Assembly: GCF_902498195.1 (NCBI RefSeq)
Contig: NZ_CABVIY010000002.1
Coordinates: forward strand, 124,001 to 188,000
From: Pseudomonas fluorescens
Lineage (GTDB): Bacteria > Pseudomonadota > Gammaproteobacteria > Pseudomonadales > Pseudomonadaceae
Length of the DNA stretch: 64,000 bases
Direction of reading: 5' to 3'
The translations under genes and the position numbers were made by a program. Positions 1-7,461 of this stretch are shown one piece after another. The notes beneath the pieces were generated by a model. That model was not told where the DNA came from. It saw only the letters and a program-made list of their open reading frames with translations, and made no database searches. Numbering within the stretch: the first letter of the stretch is position 1; the number at the start of each line of letters is the position of its first letter.

Positions 1-415
1 AGATGTGGAGCGTGAGCGAGCGCCAAATATCTTCAGCGTAGGCAGTTGTCACTGAGTCCTTCTTTAGTTCAAACCATGCCGTCGCCACGTTTTGAAACGT
101 GTGCTCTGTCGCGGCTTTTTTCACTTGGCGATCAGCATCGCGCTGCTCTTTCGGATCTAGTCCCTGGGCGACAAGCTCCCTAGCCTCAACGGTCCGTTTG
201 CGGGCTAGGGCCAGGCTGACCTCGGGAAAGGTACCTAATCCCATATTGATCCGTTTTTTGGTCACGGGATGGATATAGTTGAAATTCCATAGCCTTGAGC
301 CATTGATCCTCACTCGCATTTGGAGGCCGTTGCCATCCGTGAGTGTGTAGTCCTTTTCCTTAGGCTTGGCGGCTTTGACTTTCATGTCTGAAAGACGCGT
401 GGCTTGGGCGCACAT
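1..415 (-). CDS. Tyrosine recombinase/integrase, N-terminal part (cut by window edge)
   Basis: Reading the minus strand from an ATG at 415 gives about 138 residues with no stop before the window edge. The N-terminus (MCAQATRLSDMKVKAAKPKE, followed by a DGNGL motif) matches the arm-type DNA-binding domain (DUF4102-like) of P4/CP4-57-type integrases. The beta-rich part GSRLWNFNY...KRINMGLGTFPEVSLALAR and the linker ending GLDPKEQR are also typical, and the core-binding domain starts near TFQNVATAWFE. The catalytic domain lies outside the window. The ATG at 385 is an alternative start, but the family normally carries the extra ten residues. The gene starts 185 bp from the ssrA 3' end, a standard attachment site for such integrases, so an integrated element probably extends to the left. 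Confidence 0.88.
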   Translation of the reverse strand, partial: MCAQATRLSDMKVKAAKPKEKDYTLTDGNGLQMRVRINGSRLWNFNYIHPVTKKRINMGLGTFPEVSLALARKRTVEARELVAQGLDPKEQRDADRQVKKAATEHTFQNVATAWFELKKDSVTTAYAEDIWRSLTLHI

Positions 416-416
416 G

Positions 417-487
417 GTGTATTCCAATGCTGTTTGTGTATTCCAAAAATTACCAGCTGGGAGCTTGGAATACCACTTGGAATACAC
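417..487. repeat. Iterated GTGTATTCCAA motifs beside the integrase start
   Basis: Two direct copies of GTGTATTCCAA lie at 417-427 and 436-446, followed by two copies in inverted orientation at 465-476 (TTGGAATACCAC, one change) and 477-487 (TTGGAATACAC). The array sits directly upstream of the integrase start and between it and the ssrA 3' end. That is where arm-type integrase binding sites or an excisionase/autorepressor site would be expected. The function is inferred from position only. Confidence 0.6.
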
Positions 488-559
488 GTTTGCATGGATG
501 TCTATGGACGCTGATAGATCATGATGGCGCTGAAGGCCCCATGTTTGCTGGGTTTCAGG

Positions 560-590
560 CACAAAAAAAGACGTCCGTGGACGTCTTTAG
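560..590 (-). terminator. Intrinsic terminator of ssrA
   Basis: On the minus strand the hairpin AAAGACGTCC-AC-GGACGTCTTT (567-588) is followed by a run of T residues, just downstream of the mature 3' end of ssrA. Confidence 0.85.
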
Positions 591-599
591 ATGTTTGAT

Positions 600-996
600 T
601 GGTGGAGCCGGGGGGATTTGAACCCCCGTCCGCCAGTACTCCGCTGTCGGTACTACATGCGTAGCCGTGTCTATTAAGTTAACCCTCAGCGACCCGACGG
701 GCAGGGTGCTTTGGGCGAGTTGTGTAAGTTTTAGCCGCTTCGTCCACAACGTACTGCACGGCGATTCTGTTCTATATGACAATCATTTCGGGTTTACAGA
801 CATCCCCTAATGATTGCTGGACCCGAAGGTACCAGAAGCTCAGGGCTAAGGCTGCTTACGCAGCGAGAGCGAATTCCTGGCCGTAGTTTTCGTCATTGGC
901 AACTATAAGTAGTTGCAACAGTGGATTTACGAGTTCTGTTACCAACTCGGCATGCACCTAAAGTTTCGCGACCGGCGTCGAATCCTAAACGGCCCC
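600..996 (-). ncRNA. ssrA: tmRNA (10Sa RNA)
   Basis: This is the RNA of trans-translation, which rescues stalled ribosomes together with SmpB. The 5' end starts GGGGCCGTTTAGGATTCGAC, the usual tmRNA opening. The 3' end carries a T-arm (GGGGGTTCAAATCCCCC) and ends GGCTCCACCA, so 5' GGGGCCG pairs with the 3' CGGCTCC to form the tRNA-like acceptor. The tag reading frame at 900-856 encodes ANDENYGQEFALAA and a TAA stop; its ANDENY start and ALAA end are the standard proteobacterial tag signals. The 397-nt length fits the family. The 3' end is a frequent integration site, and an integrase gene lies just beyond it. smpB is at 10303-10785. Confidence 0.97.
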
Positions 997-1061
997 GAAC
1001 TCATTGCTCGTGTAACCGATGAGCAACAAGCCTGTGTAGTCTACGGCAATGTGGCCCGGAA

Positions 1062-1081
1062 GGCCAACCCGAAGGTTGGCC
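1062..1081 (-). terminator. UUCG-loop hairpin after the small exported protein gene
   Basis: On the minus strand GGCCAACC-TTCG-GGTTGGCC forms a stable 8-bp stem with a UUCG tetraloop 11 bases after the stop codon at 1092. No clear U-run follows, so it may act as a weak terminator or a 3'-end stabiliser. Confidence 0.45.
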
Positions 1082-1091
1082 CGTTCTCGCA

Positions 1092-1367
1092 TCAGTTACG
1101 GGTGGGATTTCGAATCTGCATTTTGGTGATCATGCCGGAGGTGATTTCGACGCAATCCTTGTCATTGCCAGCAGCCTGGGCCGCTTTCGATTTCGCCAGG
1201 GCATCTTTGACATTGTTCAGGGAGCCCTCCGGAATGGAAGGCGCGCTGTCCACGAAGTCGCTTATTTGTTGAATGTTCGCCGCACAAAGATCCTTGTCCG
1301 CCGCAAATGCCGGTGATGCCAGCAGTGCCGCGGTGATAAACAATCCAGCAATTGCAGAGTGCTTCAT
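1092..1367 (-). CDS. Small exported protein of unknown function
   Basis: The product is 91 residues. The start at 1367 is chosen because AAGGAGAT lies 7 bases upstream; an earlier start at 1385 would add six residues and lose this site. The N-terminus (MKHSAIAGLFITAALLASPAFAA) is a textbook Sec signal peptide with an AFA-A cleavage site, leaving a periplasmic protein of about 68 residues. The mature part has two cysteines (DLCAAN and DKDCVEI) that could form one disulfide, and is mainly predicted helical. I do not recognise the family. It sits alone between ssrA and the lactate locus, with its own promoter region and a hairpin behind it. Confidence 0.8.
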   Translation of the reverse strand: MKHSAIAGLFITAALLASPAFAADKDLCAANIQQISDFVDSAPSIPEGSLNNVKDALAKSKAAQAAGNDKDCVEITSGMITKMQIRNPTRN

Positions 1368-1518
1368 GGGTATCTCCTTGCGCATGAGGGCTCGGTGCTG
1401 CCGGTGAAAGGGGGGCGGCTGGCCGAGGGGGGTTATAAGCCCGTTCGCAGGGCCTAATCAAATGACTATAGCCGCACGCAGGAATTCGGTTTTTTTTGCT
1501 GAAAATGAATGCAAACGC

Positions 1519-1546
1519 AAAAAAGGGGCGAGACGCCCCTTTTTTT
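1519..1546. terminator. Bidirectional intrinsic terminator
   Basis: AAAAAAGGGGCG-AGA-CGCCCCTTTTTTT is a GC stem flanked by A and T tracts, so it can work on either strand. It lies 11 bases beyond the dld-II stop codon and ends the minus-strand lactate operon. Confidence 0.88.
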
Positions 1547-1556
1547 CACGCGACCC

Positions 1557-4367
1557 TTAAGCCCGGCGCGCTTGCGTCACGCGATCCACCAGATAGACCA
1601 GCCCGTGATAATCGATTCCGCCGTGTTGGCTGAGGCCGATTTCACAGGTCCGGCTGGTGGAAATGCCTTCAGCGCAGTACTGCACCGCGTCTTTCAAGGT
1701 GCGCAGCGAATGCGCATTCAGCTCGGGGGTGGTGAAACCCTTGTCGCCGGCAAAGCCGCAGCAGTGGATGCCTTCGGGGATGACCACGTTCTTGCTGCAC
1801 TTGCGCGCCAGATCGATCAGCGCCTGGCTTTCGCCCAGGTGCTGGGTGCTGCAAGTGACATGCACCGCGATGGGGGTGTCCTGCGGCGTGAAGTCCAGCC
1901 GATCCATCAGGTGTGTGCGGATGAAACGCACCGGGTCGTAAAGGTCCAGGCGCGTATCGCCCAGGTCCTGGGTCAGGCGCAGGGTGCAGGGGCTGGTGTC
2001 GCAGTAGATCGGATCGAGTCCCCCACGACTGGCGTGGAGCAGGGCGCCAATCAGCTCCTGGCGTTTATGCTCGGCCTGTTCGGCGTACCCCTTGGAGGCA
2101 AACGGCTGGCCGCAGCAGAGGTTGTCCAGATTGTCCGGGAAGACCACCTGGTAACCGGCTTTCTCCAGCAGGCCGCGGGTTTTGTCGTACAGCGACATCT
2201 GTTCTTTGTCACCGGCGGCCGGTCCCATGGCTCGCGAGACGCACGCGGCCAGGTACACCACGCGCGGACGCTCGTCCGACAGGGCCGGGCTGAAGCGAAT
2301 CGCCCGTTCAGGCTGCGGCATGGCGTGGGTCCACTGCGGGATCTGTCCTTTGGACAGGCGGGTCACCGTCGCCGACAGCCTGGCCAGTCGCGGTGCACCC
2401 AACAGCATCCGCGCGCCATTGGCCACGTGCAGGGTGAAACGCGCGCCTTGCAGTGCCGTGGCGAAATTTCCTTCAAGCCAGGTAGCGGTTTTCGTATGGG
2501 TGGCGTGCTGGCCGCGAAGTTTTTTCACCAGTTCGCCGGTATTGATGCCTACCGGGCAACGTTGCGCACACAGGCCGGTGGCGGCACAGGTGTCGATGCC
2601 CTGGTATTCATAGGCTTCTTCAAGTTCACGGGTGTCGACGCCGGCGCGTTTCTTCGCCTGAATGTCGCGCCAGATCACGATGCGCTGGCGCGGACTCAGG
2701 GTCAGTCCTTTCGAGGGGCAGACCGGTTCACAAAAGCCGCATTCGATGCACTTATCCACAATCTCGTCAGCGGCCGGCAAAGGCTTGAGGTGCTTGAGGT
2801 GAACCTGCGGGTCTTCGCTGAGCACCACGTCCGGATTGAGAATGCCGTTGGGGTCGAGCAGGCGTTTGAGTTGCCACATCAACTGATAGGCGTCGCTGCC
2901 CCATTCCAGTTCGACGAAAGGCGCCATGTTGCGGCCGGTGCCGTGCTCGGCCTTGAGCGAGCCGCCAAACTCCACCGCGACCAACTGCGCCACGTCGTCC
3001 ATGAACGCCTGGTAGCGTGCGACTTCTTCCGGGTTGTTGAAGCCTTGGGTGAAGACAAAGTGCAGATTGCCTTCCAGCGCGTGTCCGAAAAGGATCGCTT
3101 CGTCGTAGTGATGTTTGTCGAACAACTCGATCAGGCGATTTACGCCGATGGCCAGTTGTTCCACCGGAAAGGTCACGTCTTCGATGATCACCGTGGTGCC
3201 GGTTTTGCGCACCGCGCCGACGGCGGGGAACGTATCTTTGCGGATCGCCCAGAGACGGGCGTTTTCCAGCGGGTCTTCGGTGAAATCGACTTGCTTCTCC
3301 ACCGGGAACACCGCCAGGGACGCCATGATCTGCGCCCGTTGTTCCTGCAACAACGTGGACGACGCGGCGCGGGATTCGATCAGCAAGGCGCAGGCATTGT
3401 TCGACAGATGCTGTACGAAAGCGGGCATGCCGGGTTTGTCCTGCACCGAGCGCAGGCTGCGGCGGTCCAGCAGTTCCACGGCGGACACCGGTTGGCTTTT
3501 CAGCACGGTGACTGCGTTGCAGCAGGTCTCCACATCCGGGAACACGATCAGTGCCGAGGCCTTGTTCGGATGGTCGATGACGGTGTCGTAAGTCACTGCG
3601 CTGATAAAGCCGAGGGTGCCTTCGGAGCCCACCAGCAAGTGGCTCAAGATATCCACAGGCTCGTCGTAATCCACCAGGGCGTTGAGTGACAGGCCGGTGG
3701 TGTTTTTCAGACGGTACTTGTGACGAATTTTTGCCGCGAGTTCGGCGTTGGCGCGGGTCTCGCGGCCCAAGGTCGCCAGACGCTCCAGCAGCGTTGCGTG
3801 GCTGTTGCGAAACGCTGCCACGCTGGCGGCGTCTTCGGTATCGAGTCGACTGCCGTCGGCCAGTACCAGACGGATGCCGGCCAGGGTGTGATAAGTGTTT
3901 TGCGCAGTGCCGCAGCACATGCCGCTGGCATTGTTGGCGACGATGCCGCCGATTTTGCAGGCATTGATCGACGCCGGGTCCGGGCCGATCTTGCGCCCGA
4001 ACGGCGCCAGCCAGGCGTTTGCCTGCGCGCCGATCACCCCCGGCTGCAGGCGGATTTGCGTGCCCTGGCCACGAATCTCGCGGCCGTTCCAGTTATCCCC
4101 CAGCACGATCAACACCGAGTCGCTGATGGCCTGGCCGGACAGGCTGGTGCCAGCGGCGCGGAAGGTCACCGCCACCTGGTCGCGCTGCGCCAGTTTCAGC
4201 AGCGCTACCACTTCATCTTCAGACTCTACGCGGATCACCAGTTGCGGGATCAGCCGATAGAAACTGGCATCGGTGCCGAACGCCAGGGTCGACAGCGGGT
4301 CGTCGAAGCGACGCTCCTGGGGAATCAGTTGCTGCGCATCACGCAGGAAAGCGGCCGGTAGACTCAT
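1557..4367 (-). CDS. dld2: FAD/Fe-S D-lactate dehydrogenase (Dld-II type)
   Basis: The 936-residue protein oxidises D-lactate to pyruvate and passes electrons to the respiratory chain. It has an N-terminal FAD-binding domain with GTSLSG near residue 74 and IGGIVANNASG near 140, then a GlcD/Dld C-terminal oxidase domain. Two ferredoxin-like [4Fe-4S] motifs follow (CIECGFCEPVCP near 538, and CAATGLCAQRCP). The C-terminal half carries two CCG motifs (CCGQP near 752, CCGFAGDKG near 870), as in heterodisulfide reductase-like subunits. The start at 4367 overlaps the lutC stop as ATGA; the frame stays open to 4496 but only over lutC. It is the last gene of the lldP-lutABC-dld operon. A glycolate or 2-hydroxyglutarate dehydrogenase is the alternative, but the neighbours favour D-lactate. 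Confidence 0.9.
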   Translation of the reverse strand: MSLPAAFLRDAQQLIPQERRFDDPLSTLAFGTDASFYRLIPQLVIRVESEDEVVALLKLAQRDQVAVTFRAAGTSLSGQAISDSVLIVLGDNWNGREIRGQGTQIRLQPGVIGAQANAWLAPFGRKIGPDPASINACKIGGIVANNASGMCCGTAQNTYHTLAGIRLVLADGSRLDTEDAASVAAFRNSHATLLERLATLGRETRANAELAAKIRHKYRLKNTTGLSLNALVDYDEPVDILSHLLVGSEGTLGFISAVTYDTVIDHPNKASALIVFPDVETCCNAVTVLKSQPVSAVELLDRRSLRSVQDKPGMPAFVQHLSNNACALLIESRAASSTLLQEQRAQIMASLAVFPVEKQVDFTEDPLENARLWAIRKDTFPAVGAVRKTGTTVIIEDVTFPVEQLAIGVNRLIELFDKHHYDEAILFGHALEGNLHFVFTQGFNNPEEVARYQAFMDDVAQLVAVEFGGSLKAEHGTGRNMAPFVELEWGSDAYQLMWQLKRLLDPNGILNPDVVLSEDPQVHLKHLKPLPAADEIVDKCIECGFCEPVCPSKGLTLSPRQRIVIWRDIQAKKRAGVDTRELEEAYEYQGIDTCAATGLCAQRCPVGINTGELVKKLRGQHATHTKTATWLEGNFATALQGARFTLHVANGARMLLGAPRLARLSATVTRLSKGQIPQWTHAMPQPERAIRFSPALSDERPRVVYLAACVSRAMGPAAGDKEQMSLYDKTRGLLEKAGYQVVFPDNLDNLCCGQPFASKGYAEQAEHKRQELIGALLHASRGGLDPIYCDTSPCTLRLTQDLGDTRLDLYDPVRFIRTHLMDRLDFTPQDTPIAVHVTCSTQHLGESQALIDLARKCSKNVVIPEGIHCCGFAGDKGFTTPELNAHSLRTLKDAVQYCAEGISTSRTCEIGLSQHGGIDYHGLVYLVDRVTQARRA

Positions 4368-5035
4368 TGGTCCTCCAGGATCAACACCACCAGATCCTTC
4401 GGACCATGGGCGCCGTAGGCCAGCACCTGCTCGATGTCGGCTGTCTTCGATGGGCCGGACACCAGCAGCGCATTGGTCGGCATGCCTTGGGCCCATTCGA
4501 ACTCCTGCTGCACCTGATAGAAGTTGTCGCGGATTTCGCTGGCCTTGAGCAGGGCGAAATGCACCGGTGGCGCCAGGCTCATCAGCCGGGGTTCTTCTCG
4601 CGTCGGCCAGAGAATCAGGCTACCGGTCGCAGCGATGGCGCCCAGTGTGCCGGTCAGGCTCGCCGGGGTGTCGTTGAACAGTTCGGCTTTCCATTCTTCC
4701 ACCGGGCGGTTGTAGGCCTTGAGTGTAGGCAGGTCCGGATTATTCGCCCAATGTTGAGTGACACGTTCACCATGAAGCGTGGTCGGCGCGATCAGCAGGC
4801 TCGGCAGCTGCCGATCCAGCAGCAGTTTTGCCAACAACGCCGGCCAGTCTTCAGCCGAGGTCAGGTGGATCTCCGTGTGCACCGCTTCCATCAGCTTGCG
4901 CAATTGCGGGATGCGTTGTTCCGGGGTGTAGGTGTAAGGCGCGGTCACCAGATCGACGTCGAAGTTGTCAGCCACGGGTGTGGTGCCTGTCAGACTCTTA
5001 CGCAGTTTGCCGAGGATGTTTTGCTTGGCGCTCAT
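4364..5035 (-). CDS. lutC: L-lactate utilisation protein LutC/LldG (YkgG family)
   Basis: The 223-residue protein is the third component of the LutABC (LldEFG) complex that oxidises L-lactate to pyruvate in bacteria that lack or supplement LldD. The LUD domain is recognisable by GAIAATGSLIL...PRLMSLAPPVHFALL and the C-terminal SGPSKTADIEQVLAYGAHGPKDLVV. The ATG at 5035 overlaps the lutB stop as TGATG, with GGGAGA upstream inside lutB. A TTG one codon earlier is less likely. The gene also overlaps dld-II by ATGA, so translation is probably coupled through the whole operon. Confidence 0.93.
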   Translation of the reverse strand: MSAKQNILGKLRKSLTGTTPVADNFDVDLVTAPYTYTPEQRIPQLRKLMEAVHTEIHLTSAEDWPALLAKLLLDRQLPSLLIAPTTLHGERVTQHWANNPDLPTLKAYNRPVEEWKAELFNDTPASLTGTLGAIAATGSLILWPTREEPRLMSLAPPVHFALLKASEIRDNFYQVQQEFEWAQGMPTNALLVSGPSKTADIEQVLAYGAHGPKDLVVLILEDQ

Positions 5036-6489
5036 CAACGATCTCCCTGTTTGGCCAGATGCTCGCGCGCCATGTCATGCAATGAACGGGCGGCGGGCTT
5101 GGGTGCACTGTGGTTTTGCGTCCACGGGCCTACATTGCTCGGGGTCAGTGCGCGCAGGCGCGTGGCGAAGAAGCCGAACAGGCGATACAGCGTCGGCGAG
5201 CTGTTGAGCCTGGCCCAGGCGTTCCAGATGAAGCGTTCCTTGCGCGAATACTTGCTGCCCTGGCCGCGCAGGGTTTGATGCGGGCTATCGGGGGCCTTGA
5301 CGTTTTCTTCGCGCAGGCGCCGCAGCAATGACGGGATCGGAATCTTGACGGGACACACTTCACCGCAGGCGCCGCAGAGCGAAGAGGCGCTCGGATGGTC
5401 CGGGACCTTCGCCAGGCCAACCATATGCGGGGTGATGATTTTTCCGATGGGGCCGGGGTACACCTCGCCGTAGGCGTGGCCACCGATTCGGGTATAGACC
5501 GGGCAATGATTCATGCAGGCGCCGCAGCGGATGCAGTTCAGGGTCTGGCGCAATTCGCTGTCGGCAAATGCCTGGCTGCGACCGTTGTCCAGCAGCACCA
5601 GATGCACTTCCTGCGGGCCGTCGAGTTCATGCTCCTTGCGCGGGCCGGAGATCATATTGACGTACGTGGTGATCGGAATGCCCAGGGCCGAGCGCGTCAG
5701 CAGTGACAGCAATGGCACCACGTCACGCAGGTTTTCCACGACTTTTTCGATGCCGGTGACGGCGATGTGCACCGGTGGCACGGTGGTGGTCATGCGGCCG
5801 TTGCCTTCGTTTTCCACCAGCAGCAAGGTGCCGGTTTCGGCCACGGCGAAGTTGACGCCAGAGACGCCGATGTCCGCTTCGAAGAATTTCTGCCGCAGGA
5901 CCCTGCGACCGATCTGAATGAGTTGGTCAACGTCCTTGGTGTATTCCACGCCAAGTTTGTCGTGGAACAAGGACGCGACCTGACCGGCATTCTTGTGGAT
6001 CGCCGGCATAATAATGTGTGAAGGCTTCTCGTGGTCGAGCTGGACGATGTACTCGCCCATGTCCGATTCCAGGCATTCAATGCCCTGTTCAGCGAGGACA
6101 TGGTTCATCTCCATTTCTTCGCTGACCATCGATTTGCCCTTGATCACTTGCCGCCCCTCGTGAGCGCGGATGATCGAGAGGACGATGCCGTTGGCTTCGT
6201 CCACCGTTTCCGCCCAGTGCACTGTCACACCGTTGCGGGTCAGGTTCTGTTCAAGCTGCTCGAGCAAATCGGGCAGCTTCGATAACGCGCGGGCGCGGAC
6301 GGCATTGCCCAAGGCGCGCAAGTGTTCTCTTTCATGGGCATCGCTGAAAGCCGTTGCCCGTTTTGTCATCAGTGAATCCATCGCCTTGCGAAAGTTGTTT
6401 CGCAATTGCGCGTCACCCAACGCCCCATGAGCGCGGGTGCGGAAGTCTTCTTCTACGGCGACCGTAGGAATAATCGCGGAAGCGTTCAT
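5035..6489 (-). CDS. lutB: Iron-sulfur L-lactate oxidation protein LutB/LldF (YkgF family)
   Basis: The 484-residue protein is the large subunit of the LutABC complex. A LUD domain (ETGTLLLVENEGNGRMTTTVPPVH) occupies the middle. Near residues 317-328 there is a ferredoxin motif CIRCGACMNHCP, followed by YTRIGGHAYGEVYPGPIG, and near 370 a second motif CGACGEVCPVKIP, so two [4Fe-4S] clusters are expected. The C-terminal part carries the DUF3390-like region typical of YkgF. The start at 6489 overlaps the lutA stop as ATGA. The frame is open further upstream to 6594, but those codons lie within lutA. Confidence 0.95.
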   Translation of the reverse strand: MNASAIIPTVAVEEDFRTRAHGALGDAQLRNNFRKAMDSLMTKRATAFSDAHEREHLRALGNAVRARALSKLPDLLEQLEQNLTRNGVTVHWAETVDEANGIVLSIIRAHEGRQVIKGKSMVSEEMEMNHVLAEQGIECLESDMGEYIVQLDHEKPSHIIMPAIHKNAGQVASLFHDKLGVEYTKDVDQLIQIGRRVLRQKFFEADIGVSGVNFAVAETGTLLLVENEGNGRMTTTVPPVHIAVTGIEKVVENLRDVVPLLSLLTRSALGIPITTYVNMISGPRKEHELDGPQEVHLVLLDNGRSQAFADSELRQTLNCIRCGACMNHCPVYTRIGGHAYGEVYPGPIGKIITPHMVGLAKVPDHPSASSLCGACGEVCPVKIPIPSLLRRLREENVKAPDSPHQTLRGQGSKYSRKERFIWNAWARLNSSPTLYRLFGFFATRLRALTPSNVGPWTQNHSAPKPAARSLHDMAREHLAKQGDR

Positions 6490-7310
6490 TGCGCGCCTCC
6501 GGTTCGTTGCCAGAGGAAACTCGCCAGGTGTTGGCCGCGCAACGCTTCCTGCTGTTTTTCCAGCGAGCCGTTGATGTTCATCAAGCAACCGCAATCGGCA
6601 CTGAGTACCTTGTGCGCGCCGGATTCCTTCAGCGACCGGGTCTTGTCAGCCACCATCGCCCCGGAAATGTCCGGCATACGGACGCTGAAAGTCCCACCGA
6701 AGCCACAGCATTCGCTTTCGTGATCGTGATTGACCCGTTCCACGTTGCTCAGCTGCGACAACAGCTCGCGCCCGTGCAAGTGGGTATTCATTTCGCGGCG
6801 CGCCGAGCACGACGTGTGCAACGCCACTTTCACCGGTGTGCCACTGTCCTTGAGCTGCACCTTGCAGACAAACAACAGGAATTCGGCCAGCTCATAGGTT
6901 CTGGCTGCCAACGCCTGAACCTGCTTCAGCGTCTGCGGCTCGTCCTTGAACAGGTCGGCGTAGTGCTCGCGCAACATGCCCGCGCAGGAGCCGGACGGCA
7001 CCACCACCGGGTAGTCCCCGGCGAACAGCGCCAGTTGCGAGCGCGCCACGGTCCGTGCCTGATCGGTGTAGCCCGAGGTGTAGGCCGGTTGGCCGCAGCA
7101 GCTTTGCCCTTGGGGGTATTCGACACGGATGCCTTCGCGTTCCAGCAGGCGGATCGCGTCCATGCCGGCTTCCGGGTAGAACAAATCCACTACGCAGGTC
7201 CCGAACAGGTACACCCGTTGCGGTTTCTCGCTGGGGTATTGCCGAGGCTCGGGCAGTGGCGGGGCGACACGGGTCGCATTCGGCACAGCGTTGTAAAAAA
7301 GCTCGCTCAT
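6486..7310 (-). CDS. lutA: L-lactate oxidation protein LutA/LldE (YkgE family)
   Basis: The 274-residue protein has two cysteine-rich CCG domains: CCGQPAYTSGY in the first half and CCGFGGTFSVRMPDISGAMV in the second. These bind an unusual [4Fe-4S] cluster in heterodisulfide reductase-type subunits. It is the first of the three Lut proteins and follows lldP after a 151-bp gap that contains a hairpin. It carries no membrane segment or signal peptide, so it acts in the cytoplasm. The ATG at 7310 begins MSELFYN, and no closer in-frame start fits the family better. Confidence 0.94.
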   Translation of the reverse strand: MSELFYNAVPNATRVAPPLPEPRQYPSEKPQRVYLFGTCVVDLFYPEAGMDAIRLLEREGIRVEYPQGQSCCGQPAYTSGYTDQARTVARSQLALFAGDYPVVVPSGSCAGMLREHYADLFKDEPQTLKQVQALAARTYELAEFLLFVCKVQLKDSGTPVKVALHTSCSARREMNTHLHGRELLSQLSNVERVNHDHESECCGFGGTFSVRMPDISGAMVADKTRSLKESGAHKVLSADCGCLMNINGSLEKQQEALRGQHLASFLWQRTGGAQ

Positions 7311-7410
7311 CAGGCGTGTCTCCGGGTGGTCCCGGTTATCCGTCCGCTGAGGCTGCTGAATATAGAGAGAGATTCTTTCAGCAGCCTTACAGACCGGGTT
7401 GTGAATAGCT

Positions 7411-7443
7411 GACGCCGGAATCGTGGTCCGGCGTCGGTTTTTT
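7411..7443. other. Hairpin in the lldP-lutA gap
   Basis: GACGCCGGA (7411-7419) pairs with TCCGGCGTC (7427-7435) and is followed by GGTTTTTT on the plus strand. The operon runs on the minus strand, where no T-run follows, so it is not a normal terminator of lldP. It could slow decay or set the ratio between the permease and enzyme parts of the mRNA, or stop antisense transcription. Confidence 0.6.
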
Positions 7444-7461
7444 CCATGTCGCGCGTAGTAC

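Noticed and set aside
427..621. 64-codon ORF running into ssrA
   Set aside because: It overlaps the repeat array, the ssrA terminator and the tmRNA 3' end, and has no ribosome-binding site.
1509..3689. 726-codon plus-strand ORF opposite dld-II
   Set aside because: It is the complementary-frame shadow of a high-GC gene; the product has no family motifs, while the minus strand encodes a complete FAD/Fe-S dehydrogenase.
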